In this document: positions 33,920 through 43,288 of the stretch, piece by piece
Position numbering within the stretch: the stretch's first letter is position 1
How the letters are laid out: each line of letters begins with the position of its first letter
Assembly: GCF_000196175.1 (NCBI RefSeq)
Contig: NC_005363.1
Coordinates: forward strand, 1,612,001-1,676,000
Length of the DNA: 64,000 bases
From: Bdellovibrio bacteriovorus HD100
Lineage (GTDB): Bacteria; Bdellovibrionota; Bdellovibrionia; Bdellovibrionales; Bdellovibrionaceae
Direction of reading: 5' to 3'
Position numbers and translations under genes: made by a program
Notes under the pieces: model-generated
Seen by the model: the letters and a program-made list of their open reading frames with translations, nothing else
Told to the model about the DNA's origin: nothing
Databases searched by the model: none

Positions 33920-36900
33920 TTACTTGCTGTTAAGTACAGCTTTTTCCAATCGATCCATCCGGGCTTTCAGTTCTGCCAGCTCTTTGTCTTTTTGGGCTTT
34001 GTCCTGCTCCAGAGCCAGAATACGCTGGTCTTTGTCGGCCAGTGAGTCTTTCAAGGCGCTGACTTCATCATACAGCGCCTTGATAGCTTCCACCAAAGGG
34101 GACACCAAGTGCGAGTAATTCACCGACTTCATGCCCTGGGGGTCGGTTTCGACAAGCTCGGGATAAATCTTTTCAAGCTCTTGCGCAATAAAGCCCAGTT
34201 GCGGGCGCTTGCCATATTCTGGATTTTTCCAGTTGTAACTGACACCTTGAATCTTCAGGATGCGTTGCAAGGCCTCTGAAGAAGACAGCGAGGCAATGTC
34301 ACGTTTCAGACGGATATCTGAAGAATCGGTGATCCCAAACCCGCGAAGGGTTCCATTGACATCGAGTCTGTATCCCGGAGTCGTTGTTCCAATTCCGACA
34401 TTTCCATTGATCGCAAAGTGCATGCGGGCGGCGTTGTTGGAATAAATCTGCAAAACCCCGTCAGTCACCCATTCAAGCCCCGTGTCCTGATCCCCGATGG
34501 CCAGAGCAATACCCGGAGTCACAGAGCCCCAGCCGGAGTTGTTATAAACGTACAGTCTGTCTTTGACGAAGGTGTTCCCCTCGACATGCAGTTTGGTGTT
34601 GGGCGAATTGGTGCCGATACCGGTATTACCGGTGAAGACGTTGGTTGAAGCCGTGTCATCCTGATAGATGCCGTACTTGGTCGTTCCGGCAATAGAGCCG
34701 ATATGCAGACCGTAACCTGTGTCGATGGTTCCGCCCCCGGTGTTGGCGACAGTCAGATAGGCCGCTTTGGCCAGAGTCACTGTACCAGTGGAAGTGTTTT
34801 GCACATTGGCCTGCAGACCCGTTGCATTGGACATCGTGGAGGCGGACTTGTGATGAACGTCGTTAACCGAGCCAATAGCGTTACTGATGTTGCCTGTTTG
34901 CCCGGCTGAATCTTCGATACGATTTACGGCCCCGTAAAGCGCTCCGGTAAATGACTGCGCCGAGCCGACCAAAATTGTATTCCAAATCGCGTGCAAGTTC
35001 TGAGTGACCGTCGCCGTCGGAGCCGGAGACAAAGAGTTACGCACGAGCACTGCCGGAGGTGACGCGGCGGACGTGGTCACATGCAACAGTGAGCTCGGGG
35101 AGGCTGTGCCGATACCAACGTTGCCTGCATTATCAATGCGCATTCTCTCGTTCGCGCCACCGCTGGTGTTGGTTGCAAAGGTAATGGCTGTGTTGGAGTA
35201 AGTGTTGATTTTGAAATTCCAGTTGGAATTCGATTCGATGTAAGTCAGGGCACTTCCGCTGCCCTGGCCCCAAGTGCCGAGGCTGAGGCTGTTGGTTCCG
35301 GCTTTGGCGTTGATGTAAGCGCCCCCGGTGTTGTTTGTATTGTTGATCTGGATGCCTTTGCTGGTAGTTGCAGAAGCCTGAACTTCCAATGGGAATGTGG
35401 GGGTGGTTGTGCCAATACCCACTTCCCCTGTACTAAGCACCGTCATCCGCGTCGTACTATTGGTTTCAAGATTCAACGCCTGAGCATCGTTAGTTCCTAA
35501 AGTCGCAGCAGCACCAAAACTATTCCCGCCATTGGCAAAAAGGCCCGAAGAAGCGTAGCTTGTACAGCCCATCACCCCGCCAGCGTCAAAGGTCATCAGC
35601 TGGCCCACAGCGCACGTGAACGCGGTCACGGTGGCGCCAGTGCCATCACTTGCCAAAAGACGATTGGCGGTCAGTGAACTCACGCCCGTACCACCTTTTG
35701 AAACGGGAACCACTGGCAATTGAGACGTGGCAATTGAGCCACTGATATCTGCAAAGCCTAGCAGTGTATTCACCCAGTCGGTGCCGTTGTAGCGCAGAGT
35801 TTGGCCTGTTGCATACGCGGCTGGAGTCACAGCTTTGCCTTTGATCTTATCAACACTGGTCGTGCCGGACGTACCACTGACATCGCCAGAGAAAGTCGAG
35901 CCCGTTCCCAGCTTGTTGTTAAAGGTGTTCCAGTCTGTCGAGCTCAAATAACCATTGGTCGTGGTGTTGGCCTGAGTGAGGGTGATATTCGGAGAAGTGC
36001 CACCGCTGGAAGCCAGGGGAGCACTTGCCGTGACAGTTGTAACACCGTTAGAGCCCGCGCCATCGCCGACTTTGACCCACGCACTTCCGGTGTCGCGGTA
36101 AAGGGAGTTGTCATCAGTGCCAATATAAAGACGTCCTGCCGTAGCTGCCGCTGGGCGGCTGGCCACCGTTCCGGATTGCACGCTTGGCGTGCCGCCGGCA
36201 TTTTGAACGGAATCTGTGATTCCATATCCTGACAAGGTGGTGGGTTTACCCGTGGTGATTTTTGTCCAATCCAAGGAAGGAACATCAGCCGCGGCCAGAG
36301 TCGTGCCCGAAGTCACGCGTCCTTGAGCATCTGTGGTGACTTTCGTGTAAGTTCCCGCGGTGCCGGTGTTCTTAAGAGTGACGACTCCCGTGGCGGACAT
36401 CGTCGCGTCTCCACTTAAAGAAGAAGGCGTGTACTGAGTGCCGTTGTAAATCAGAATCTGCGCGGAAGTCGGCGCTGTTGCACTGACGGCCGTGCCTTTG
36501 ATTTTATCAACACTTAATGCTGCGGAAGTGCCGCTGACATCACCAGCAAACGTCGATGCTGTGCTCAGTTTATTGTTAAACGTGTTCCAGTCTGTCGAAG
36601 TCAAAAGACCTGCCGTGGAGCCACTGGATGTCGGGATCGCCACGTTGCCAGCCGCCGTCAAGCGACCTTGTGCATCCACGGTGAAGCTGGGGACCTGCGT
36701 ACCGGCCCCGTAAGATCCGGCAGTGACAGAAGTGTTCGCCAAGGAGATTGTTCCCGTGGAAGTAATCGGGCCTCCAGAAAGACCGGTGCCTGTGGCTATA
36801 TTGGTCACGGTGCCGCCGCCATTGCTGTCGTTGGCGGGAGCCCACTTCGTCCCGTCGTATTTCAAGACCTGCCCAGTGGCAAGTCCCGTGATGTCCACAT

Positions 36901-38017
36901 TCACGCCTTTGATTTTATTCACCGTCACTGCGCCAATGCTGCCACTCACGTCACCCGCGACAGATACATTGATCGCCTGACACTGGAACGAACCCGACAC
37001 AGAACTCCAGTACGGAGTTTCATAAGCCGCGCAATTCGCACTGCCGACGGCTGCATTAAAGGCCGCCGTCGTGTGATAGCTGGCCAGGTTTGTGGAAAGA
37101 TTGGTCACGTCTGTGATTTCAATAGAGGATGGAATCCACTGGGCGCCGTCATGTTTAAAGAACTTGCCACTGGTGGGGGCCGTGCTGGAGACGGCCACGC
37201 CCTGGATTTTCACAACGGAGGGGCTTGGGAACGTGCCCGCCAGGTCTCCTCCTGCTGAGCCCGTCGGCGTGCGGGAGTCAGACAAGCGGGGGTCATTGCC
37301 GGCAGCGACAGTGCCTGCGGCGGAGCCCACGTTCAGAGTCAGGGCTGGAGCCGAGGTGGAGTTCGCAACGGTGATATAGGAATTGCTTGAAGTCACTTCC
37401 GTGACTGTGCCACCAGCCGCCCCACTGACCGGAGCACACACCATCGCTGTGCCATTCCAGGAAAGGAACTCATTGGCCAAACAGGTTGGAACTGCGGCTT
37501 TCAGAACAAAGTCTGCTTCAACTTTGTTTCCCAGTTTCTCCGCCGACAGAGCGTAGGCAGAGTAGGGAACAGAGCGAATTTCATTGGCCGGCGAAATCAC
37601 CTTCCAGCCGGAACCGTCGTGGAACTGAACTTTCAACAGACGCACATCACCAGTGCCCGCGGTGTAAGTGGCGCCGCCAAAGCAGTTGTGCACCAGCGAG
37701 TTGTTGAAAGAATCCAAAAGTGTGAACAGAGGATCCGCCGGGAAAAGTTTGGTGCCAGATCCGATCGGCACATCAAAGACGCCTTTGGAATTCAGCATAC
37801 TCACGCCATCGCGTTGTTCGCGATAGATCACACAGTTGCCGTTGGGGCTGGTGATTTCAAATAAGAAGCTGGTGTTGCCGTACTCCAATGGAGTGCCATC
37901 GGCTTTAATAATTCGCCCTTGATAAGTCAGATTGGAAGGTGCTGCATAACCTAACTGGAGCCAGAAAGTACAGATGAACAGGGTCAAACAGAGCACCATT
38001 AACGTTCGTTTGCTCAT
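33920..38017 (-). CDS. Giant secreted fibre/adhesin with C-terminal S74 intramolecular chaperone
   Basis: 1,365 residues. A signal peptide (cleavage near AYA, residue 25) is followed by an N-terminal domain beginning PSNLTYQGRIIKADG. Then comes a long Gly/Ser/Thr-rich shaft with repeats such as STDWNTFNNKL and GDVSGTS..VDKIKG, seen near residues 474-505 and 693-725, plus phage-fibre-like GNVGIGT segments near 860-1220. The C-terminal S74 domain has SDIRLKRDI near residue 1232, keeping the Ser-Asp self-cleavage site, and ends in a coiled coil (about 1305-1365). Such trimeric fibres resemble the mosaic adhesive fibres described in Bdellovibrio, so prey recognition is a plausible role. Confidence 0.85.
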   Translation of the reverse strand: MSKRTLMVLCLTLFICTFWLQLGYAAPSNLTYQGRIIKADGTPLEYGNTSFLFEITSPNGNCVIYREQRDGVSMLNSKGVFDVPIGSGTKLFPADPLFTLLDSFNNSLVHNCFGGATYTAGTGDVRLLKVQFHDGSGWKVISPANEIRSVPYSAYALSAEKLGNKVEADFVLKAAVPTCLANEFLSWNGTAMVCAPVSGAAGGTVTEVTSSNSYITVANSTSAPALTLNVGSAAGTVAAGNDPRLSDSRTPTGSAGGDLAGTFPSPSVVKIQGVAVSSTAPTSGKFFKHDGAQWIPSSIEITDVTNLSTNLASYHTTAAFNAAVGSANCAAYETPYWSSVSGSFQCQAINVSVAGDVSGSIGAVTVNKIKGVNVDITGLATGQVLKYDGTKWAPANDSNGGGTVTNIATGTGLSGGPITSTGTISLANTSVTAGSYGAGTQVPSFTVDAQGRLTAAGNVAIPTSSGSTAGLLTSTDWNTFNNKLSTASTFAGDVSGTSAALSVDKIKGTAVSATAPTSAQILIYNGTQYTPSSLSGDATMSATGVVTLKNTGTAGTYTKVTTDAQGRVTSGTTLAAADVPSLDWTKITTGKPTTLSGYGITDSVQNAGGTPSVQSGTVASRPAAATAGRLYIGTDDNSLYRDTGSAWVKVGDGAGSNGVTTVTASAPLASSGGTSPNITLTQANTTTNGYLSSTDWNTFNNKLGTGSTFSGDVSGTSGTTSVDKIKGKAVTPAAYATGQTLRYNGTDWVNTLLGFADISGSIATSQLPVVPVSKGGTGVSSLTANRLLASDGTGATVTAFTCAVGQLMTFDAGGVMGCTSYASSGLFANGGNSFGAAATLGTNDAQALNLETNSTTRMTVLSTGEVGIGTTTPTFPLEVQASATTSKGIQINNTNNTGGAYINAKAGTNSLSLGTWGQGSGSALTYIESNSNWNFKINTYSNTAITFATNTSGGANERMRIDNAGNVGIGTASPSSLLHVTTSAASPPAVLVRNSLSPAPTATVTQNLHAIWNTILVGSAQSFTGALYGAVNRIEDSAGQTGNISNAIGSVNDVHHKSASTMSNATGLQANVQNTSTGTVTLAKAAYLTVANTGGGTIDTGYGLHIGSIAGTTKYGIYQDDTASTNVFTGNTGIGTNSPNTKLHVEGNTFVKDRLYVYNNSGWGSVTPGIALAIGDQDTGLEWVTDGVLQIYSNNAARMHFAINGNVGIGTTTPGYRLDVNGTLRGFGITDSSDIRLKRDIASLSSSEALQRILKIQGVSYNWKNPEYGKRPQLGFIAQELEKIYPELVETDPQGMKSVNYSHLVSPLVEAIKALYDEVSALKDSLADKDQRILALEQDKAQKDKELAELKARMDRLEKAVLNSK

Positions 38018-38145
38018 GCCTGTCTTATCGGCTTCTTGACTGAAAACTACAGTGATTTCAGATTTTTAAGAATGACGTTCAGGTATGAGACGCGCTTTTC
38101 CCCCAGGTGGGGGAGCAAAAATAAGCTCCTGCCTCGTTAAATGAA

Positions 38146-38667
38146 TTAAATATCGTGCAGGAGTCTTTTGAGGGCCTGCTTGCGTACGGTCATTAGTTCG
38201 GCCCCCAAGGCGGCGCCAAAGAACCATAACAGCGCACTTTCCCATGTGACTTCGTGACTAAGCGACGAGAACACTCCCAAAGATACCAAAGCCAGACTGG
38301 CAATACTCAACGTGCGGTTTTTCAAAAGCACCAGCCACTCTTCGCGATTCAATATCATTCGCGCCAGCAGGAAAGTGGCCGCCAGATAGTAGGCACCACA
38401 CAAGCTGTGACAGAAAGTCTCGCTGATATTCATAAACGAATGCATCAGATCATGGCCGGTATTAAACAGGGTCACACCAAACTGCGAACAGGAGGCTAGC
38501 GTCACGGAGGTTGCCACGGTGTGGGCAATCCCCAGTTTGCCAGCCACTTTCCATGGGGATGGCAGTTCCGCTTGCAGAGTGCTGTTGATTTTATTCAAGA
38601 CAAAAGAGGATCCAGCCGGGGAGCTGTCTTCAGCAAATGATTCAAAGTCTTTTTTGATATCTTTCAT
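38146..38667 (-). CDS. Membrane protein coupled to an ECF sigma factor, candidate anti-sigma
   Basis: 173 residues. The N-terminal 55 residues are soluble and acidic/polar, and about four hydrophobic segments follow (HTVATSVTLASC, CGAYYLAATFLLARMIL, LSIASLALVSLGVF, SALLWFFGAALGAELM). ATG 38667 overlaps the sigma stop as ATGA and is chosen over an upstream in-frame start. No classical HxxxCxxC zinc anti-sigma motif is seen; CHSLC near residue 90 is the nearest. The position is that of an anti-sigma factor. Function is inferred from context only. Confidence 0.65.
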   Translation of the reverse strand: MKDIKKDFESFAEDSSPAGSSFVLNKINSTLQAELPSPWKVAGKLGIAHTVATSVTLASCSQFGVTLFNTGHDLMHSFMNISETFCHSLCGAYYLAATFLLARMILNREEWLVLLKNRTLSIASLALVSLGVFSSLSHEVTWESALLWFFGAALGAELMTVRKQALKRLLHDI

Positions 38668-39194
38668 TTCGACACTCCTTTCGGTTTTTGGCCTCTTAAG
38701 AACTTCAGACTGCGCGAAACAATCTGGCGGATGTTGCTTTCGGACTCCTGCAAAAGAGCCGCGATTTCGTTGTATTCCATCTCGTCCAGATAGCGCAGGC
38801 GCAGGATTTCCTGCTCCCGGGGCTTCAGGTCCTGTAACAGGGCTTCGGCCTCGTCCTTCTGTTCTAGTATAGGAGAGGACTCTGATGTTTGTGACAGGGA
38901 ATCGTCCCACTCGAGGAAATCTTTGATTTCGCGATTTCTATAGTCTTTTAGCTCACTTCGGGTGATGACATAAATCCAGGCCAGGGCCGAGTGTTTGGGG
39001 TCGTACAGGTGTTTTTTACGGTAAATCTGCAAAAACACGATCTGCAGCAAGTCTTCGGCGCGCTCTTGGGAAAGGCGTCTTTTTAAGGCATAACTGAGCA
39101 CGCGGCCCGAATGTCTTAGATAGAGGATGTCCAGGGCTTTGCGTTCGCCCTCAGCAAGTTTTATTAATAGATCCTCGTCACTCAAGTCATTCAT
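38664..39194 (-). CDS. ECF-type RNA polymerase sigma factor
   Basis: About 176 residues from ATG 39194. An in-frame ATG at 39236 would add 14. Region 2 is seen as LYLRHSGRVLSYALKRRL and EDLLQIVFLQIYRKKHLYD near residues 25-65. Region 4 appears as LKPREQEILRLRYLDEMEYNEIAALL with an HTH near residues 118-160. It directs polymerase to a small regulon, usually held by an anti-sigma factor. The coupled membrane protein downstream is the obvious partner. The large fibre gene lies further downstream on the same strand, 128 bp after that partner. Confidence 0.88.
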   Translation of the reverse strand: MNDLSDEDLLIKLAEGERKALDILYLRHSGRVLSYALKRRLSQERAEDLLQIVFLQIYRKKHLYDPKHSALAWIYVITRSELKDYRNREIKDFLEWDDSLSQTSESSPILEQKDEAEALLQDLKPREQEILRLRYLDEMEYNEIAALLQESESNIRQIVSRSLKFLRGQKPKGVSK

Positions 39195-39394
39195 GTTCCC
39201 TGAAGGTACGCTGAGCTTTTTAGGAAAGCAACGCATCGTTAAAAGGGCGGCAGAAGTGAATTATGCCCAATCGTTGAGCATAATGCGGTGCAAATTCAGC
39301 TGCTACGGCCCCCTCCCAGATTGACTCGATGTAATGAGACGCGGTAACTCTAAGCCTTCGTAATTAAAACGAGAAATCATAAACGGAGTGCAAC

Positions 39395-41461
39395 ATGTTT
39401 AGTGAATCTTTGCTGATCTCTCCTGCAATTGCAGGGGTCGTTGGTTTGATCGTTGCTTTGGCTCTGTACCTTCGCGTGAAGGCACAACCAGCGGGCAATG
39501 AGACAATGAATCGTATCGCGTCCTACGTGCGCGAAGGTTCTATGGCGTTCCTTGTGCGTGAGTACAAGGTCCTTTTCGTCTACGCAATCGTCGTAGGCTT
39601 GGCTCTTTGGTTCGCCTTGGGCGGTATCGCAGCAGGATCCTTCATCCTGGGTGCGTTCCTGTCTTTGCTTGCGGGCTTCTTCGGTATGAAGGCGGCAACT
39701 TATGCCAACGTTCGTACCTCTCAAGCCGCAGCTGGCGGTTCTAAAGCGGCGGCATTGCTGGTTGCTTTGGACGGCGGCGCTGTAATGGGTCTTTCCGTTG
39801 CAGGTCTTGGTTTGATCGGTCTTGGTGGTTTGTATGTTGCCTTCCAGGGTGATGCTCACCTGGGCACAATCCTTCACTCCTTCGCAGTGGGTGCTTCCTC
39901 TATCGCTCTATTTGCGCGTATCGGTGGTGGTATCTACACTAAAGCGGCGGACGTGGGTGCCGACATCGCTGGTAAAGTTGTAGAAAACATCCCTGAAGAC
40001 GACCCTCGTAACCCTGGTGTAATCGCCGACAACGTTGGTGACAACGTGGGTGACGTTGCTGGTATGGGCGCAGACATCTATGAGTCCATGGTTGCTGCGA
40101 TCGTTTCTGCTATGGCGATTGCTTTGACAATCCCTGCAGAAGGTCTTTCTGCTTTGATGACGGGTGCGGATGCTGAGACGGTGCGTGTTGCCGGTGTTGC
40201 ATTGCCAATCCTGTTGTCCACTTTGGGTCTGGTGATCTCTATCATCGTTATCTTTGCTGCTCGCGCGTTCAAAAACGGCAAGCCTGCAACTGTATTGCGT
40301 AATGCTTTGATCTTCCCTCCAATTCTTTTGACTATCGCTGCTTACATCATTCTTCCGATGTTCGGCATCAATCAGAGTGTGACTGTGGCTTTGGCTGCGG
40401 GTGCGTTCGGTGGTGCTTTGATCGGTTTGATCACTGAGTACTACACAGCGGCTCGTCCCATCCGTCTGGTTGCTGAAGCGGCTTTGACTGGTGCGGGCAC
40501 TGGTGTGATCCGTGGTTTGGCAGTGGGTATGGAATCCACAGCGATCCCAATGTTGATCGTTGTTATCGCAGCTTACGTGGCTGACCAGGCTTTGGGTCTG
40601 TACGGTATCGCAATGGCGGCAGTGGGTATGTTGGCTGGTACTGCAGTTGTAATGACTGTAGATGCTTACGGTCCAATCGCTGACAACGCGGGTGGTATCT
40701 CTGAAATGTCCGGTCTGGGCAAAGACGTTCGTGCGATCACTGACGAATTGGATGCGGTTGGTAATACAACGGCAGCTATCGGTAAAGGTTTCGCGATCGG
40801 TTCTGCGATCCTGACAGTTGTGGCATTGTTCTCTGCATTCAACATGGAAGTAAACCACGTTCGTGAGGGCGCGGGTCTTGCTAAAATGTCTTTGGATCTG
40901 ACTTCTTCCGGCGTTCTGATCGGTATCTTGTTGGGCTCTATCCTTCCATTCCTGGTGGGTGCGACAACAATGACTGCGGTTGGTAAAGCGGCTCAGAAAA
41001 TCGTTCAAGAGATCGCTCGTCAATTCAAAGAAATCCCAGGTCTTCGTGAAGGTAAAGCGGAACCACAACCAGCTAAGATCGTGGACATTGCAACTCAGGC
41101 TGCATTGTTCGAAATGATCCTGCCAGGTATGATCGCGATCCTTGCTCCAGTGGCAGTTGGTTTCTTGTTGGGGCCTCAGGCTTTGGCAGGTCTACTTGCT
41201 GGTGGTTTGGCTGTCGGTGCAACTATGTCCCTGTTCATGGCGAACGCGGGTGGTGCATGGGATAACGCTAAGAAATACATCGAAAAAGGCGGCCTTCCAG
41301 GTCATCCAAAAGGTTCCGATGCTCACAAAGCAGCGGTTGTTGGTGACACTGTCGGTGACCCGTTCAAAGACACTTCCGGTCCTGGCGTTGCGATCCTTAT
41401 CAAAGTTATGTCCGTCGTATCTTTGTTGATCGCTCAATTGATCGCTACTATCGGCGGCTAA
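39395..41461 (+). CDS. hppA: Membrane-bound proton/sodium-pumping pyrophosphatase, K+-dependent type
   Basis: 688 residues with about 16 membrane helices. The catalytic loop [13 protein letters not shown] and [20 protein letters not shown] lies near residues 186-220, and later loops carry [13 protein letters not shown] and [14 protein letters not shown]. The enzyme splits pyrophosphate and pumps H+ or Na+ outwards. The K+-determining motif near residue 454-463 reads [10 protein letters not shown]. Ala at the key position marks the K+-dependent class, where K+-independent enzymes have Lys. Codons are strongly T/C-ending, suggesting high expression. A strong terminator lies about 155 bp downstream. 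Confidence 0.95.
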   Translation: MFSESLLISPAIAGVVGLIVALALYLRVKAQPAGNETMNRIASYVREGSMAFLVREYKVLFVYAIVVGLALWFALGGIAAGSFILGAFLSLLAGFFGMKAATYANVRTSQAAAGGSKAAALLVALDGGAVMGLSVAGLGLIGLGGLYVAFQGDAHLGTILHSFAVGASSIALFARIGGGIYTKAADVGADIAGKVVENIPEDDPRNPGVIADNVGDNVGDVAGMGADIYESMVAAIVSAMAIALTIPAEGLSALMTGADAETVRVAGVALPILLSTLGLVISIIVIFAARAFKNGKPATVLRNALIFPPILLTIAAYIILPMFGINQSVTVALAAGAFGGALIGLITEYYTAARPIRLVAEAALTGAGTGVIRGLAVGMESTAIPMLIVVIAAYVADQALGLYGIAMAAVGMLAGTAVVMTVDAYGPIADNAGGISEMSGLGKDVRAITDELDAVGNTTAAIGKGFAIGSAILTVVALFSAFNMEVNHVREGAGLAKMSLDLTSSGVLIGILLGSILPFLVGATTMTAVGKAAQKIVQEIARQFKEIPGLREGKAEPQPAKIVDIATQAALFEMILPGMIAILAPVAVGFLLGPQALAGLLAGGLAVGATMSLFMANAGGAWDNAKKYIEKGGLPGHPKGSDAHKAAVVGDTVGDPFKDTSGPGVAILIKVMSVVSLLIAQLIATIGG

Positions 41462-41493
41462 GGCGCGGCAGCGCAGGAGGCCGTAGGGCCGCT

Positions 41494-41596
41494 ACTCCGG
41501 CACTGCCGGAGTGTAAGCGGTCGCGAAGGCTGGACTTCGGCTCTGCCGAGGAGGCGTAGCTGGACTCCGGCTCTGCCGAGGAGGCGTAGCTGGACT
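41494..41596. repeat. GC-rich tandem repeat with small hairpins downstream of hppA
   Basis: A hairpin ACTCCGGC-ACT-GCCGGAGT (41494-41512) precedes two 30-bp direct repeats (41530-41559 and 41560-41589) that differ at one base, plus a partial third copy, CTGGACT. Each repeat includes CGGCTCTGCCG, which can fold into a short stem. The composition differs from that of neighbouring genes, so it may be a dispersed palindromic element. No protein-coding sense is likely. Confidence 0.75.
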
Positions 41597-41616
41597 TTCT
41601 TCCTGGTTACAATTCA

Positions 41617-41655
41617 AACCCCACAAGCTAACACTTGTGGGGTTTTCTTTTTTTT
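41617..41655 (+). terminator. Intrinsic terminator after hppA
   Basis: An 11-bp stem AACCCCACAAG / CTTGTGGGGTT with a six-base loop is followed directly by TTCTTTTTTTT. This is a textbook rho-independent terminator for the hppA transcript. Confidence 0.92.
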
Positions 41656-41726
41656 GTCCACAGGACCTCGGGCCATTCTGACACCAAACTTGTGACAAGT
41701 CTGTTTGGCAGGTCGTATAAACAAGT

Positions 41727-42266
41727 ATGCGTAAACCACAACTTGCACTTTACGGAACACTCTTGGCTTTACTGCTTTCTTCCTGCGGCGGCATCGAATC
41801 GATGATTGGTCCGTCCGAAATTCTTTACGAAATTCCTTCTGAAATGTTTTATCAGACCAAGGGTGACTGCACCCAAGGTGATCTGTCTTTCAGTATTCTG
41901 GTGGCGGCAGGCACGCAAATGTGGACGGATCCCGCAGCCGTACTGCATTCGCAGCAAGAGCTTTATCTGCACTCCAATCAAACCTTTGATATGCGCTATC
42001 GTGAATTCACTTTGGATGATGTGGCCTTTGATACAAGGTTGCAATCGCGTTTCAGTATCGATGGCCACAGTGGGCGCGTGAAGCTCAACGGAGTCGGTGA
42101 AGGTTTTGTGATTCAGGACAACGGACGCCGCTATTTGCAATTGCAGTTCACTCAAGCCCTGAACTCGCCAGAGCTGGTTGGTAAAACGGCGCGCTTTCGT
42201 TTGATGAATTCAATGAACGGACTCGACACGGACCGTGCCGAGTATTGTGGATACACGCTGTATTAG
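41727..42266 (+). CDS. Putative lipoprotein of unknown function
   Basis: 179 residues. A signal peptide ends at a lipobox (LLLSSC, Cys near residue 20). The mature part is mainly beta-type, with no known motif; Cys residues near 48 and 175 may form a disulfide. The charged/aromatic pattern (QELYLHSNQTFDMRYREFTLDD) does not match a family I know. It overlaps the convergent GDT1-like gene by four bases. No function is offered. Confidence 0.7.
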   Translation: MRKPQLALYGTLLALLLSSCGGIESMIGPSEILYEIPSEMFYQTKGDCTQGDLSFSILVAAGTQMWTDPAAVLHSQQELYLHSNQTFDMRYREFTLDDVAFDTRLQSRFSIDGHSGRVKLNGVGEGFVIQDNGRRYLQLQFTQALNSPELVGKTARFRLMNSMNGLDTDRAEYCGYTLY

Positions 42267-42538
42267 GACTTCGCTGCCAGAACCCAGATACCGACCAGAA
42301 TAAACAAACTGCCGGAAACGTACTTCATGACTTGGGGGCTTAACATGGTCCCCAGGAATTTTCCAAAGATCACTCCCAGGGCGCCAGCCAGACCCAGAGC
42401 CAACACAACGGCCAGTAATACCGTCATTGTCGACTTTGTTTGTGAAGATGCAGCCAACGCAGCAAATTGGGTCTTGTCTCCCATTTCAGCCAAAAATATA
42501 GTGATAAAGGTGCTGGCAAAAATCTTCCAATCCATCAT
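42263..42538 (-). CDS. GDT1/TMEM165-family cation transporter, half-size
   Basis: About 91 residues with three hydrophobic helices and the family motif EMGDKTQFAALA at residues 17-28. GDT1 proteins export Mn2+ or Ca2+. Most carry two such motifs in opposite orientation, while half-size bacterial forms must pair as dimers. Start ATG 42538 (or 42535) follows aaaggac. The longer open frame to 42682 would overlap the divergent ExoD start and is not supported. Confidence 0.83.
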   Translation of the reverse strand: MMDWKIFASTFITIFLAEMGDKTQFAALAASSQTKSTMTVLLAVVLALGLAGALGVIFGKFLGTMLSPQVMKYVSGSLFILVGIWVLAAKS

Positions 42539-42598
42539 GGGTCCTTTGTTCGAAAAATGAAAACCTAGTGATAAAAGGATAGGTGAGGGAAGGCAAGT

Positions 42599-43186
42599 TT
42601 GAAAAGTCGATTTATTACCGCCATGGATCTTTTGCAGGAAGAAGCTTCCAAAGGAGACCTCACTTTGCGAAGAGTCTTCCAACTATTGGGAGAAGAAGGC
42701 CACGCCATGCTGGTGTTGTTCTTCTGTCTGCCGTTCTTGCAGCCGATCCCTATTCCCGGACTTTCCACTCCGTTGGGAATCATGATTTCAGTGGTGGCGT
42801 TTTTCCTTTATCTGCAAAGGCCCCCGTGGCTTCCCAAACGATTTGAAAATGTGAAACTCTCCTCCGAGCTGGTGATCAAGGTCTCGGAAGTGGCGGAAAA
42901 GATCTGGACGTACGTTTCCCGCATCGTCAAAGAGCGCCTGACCTTCTTCCATGACCTGTGGTTTTTCCGCATGGTGAATCTGGTGGTGTTTGTGATAAAT
43001 GCCGCCCTTCTTTCGCTGCCGTTGCCGATTCCCTTTTCCAACACGGTGCCGGCGGTGGGAATCATTCTGTGCGCCATCGGCCACATGGAAAAAGACGGTG
43101 TTTTTATCCTTTTTAGCTACCTGTGGTGTCTTATTGTTGCTTCGTTCTTTGCAACACTGGCCATGGGGGCGATCAACTTCGTTTAG
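42599..43186 (+). CDS. exoD: ExoD-family membrane protein
   Basis: 195 residues with about four to five hydrophobic segments. The characteristic ExoD pattern is visible: LGEEGHAMLVLFFCLPFLQP, then IPGLSTPLGIMI, and a second half with a similar LPLPIPFSNTVPAVGIIL. The family is linked to exopolysaccharide synthesis and alkali tolerance in rhizobia; the mechanism is unsettled. The TTG start at 42599 follows gagggaagg. It is divergent from the GDT1-like gene with a 60-bp gap. Confidence 0.85.
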   Translation: MKSRFITAMDLLQEEASKGDLTLRRVFQLLGEEGHAMLVLFFCLPFLQPIPIPGLSTPLGIMISVVAFFLYLQRPPWLPKRFENVKLSSELVIKVSEVAEKIWTYVSRIVKERLTFFHDLWFFRMVNLVVFVINAALLSLPLPIPFSNTVPAVGIILCAIGHMEKDGVFILFSYLWCLIVASFFATLAMGAINFV

Positions 43187-43288
43187 CAATCCCAAGGTCC
43201 AGCCGTACAGAAAGGACCAACAAGACCTCAAGCTCTTTGTCGGACTTCCCGGGCTGCTCTAAGATGATTATCTAGAGGGGGTACTCAT

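Noticed and set aside
36668-37258. Open frames opposite the fibre gene
   Set aside because: The repeated shaft sequence makes long antisense frames; none has a signal or known motif.
39908-41068. 386-residue open frame opposite hppA
   Set aside because: It is antisense to the highly conserved pyrophosphatase and has a Thr/Asp/His-biased, low-complexity composition that follows from the codon bias of hppA.
41530-41596. Possible CRISPR repeats
   Set aside because: Two units are directly adjacent with no spacers, and no cas genes are near.
41492-41698. Small minus-strand frame with tandem Pro-Arg-Gln-Ser repeats
   Set aside because: It is the translation of the 30-bp tandem repeat plus the terminator region, with no supporting start signal.
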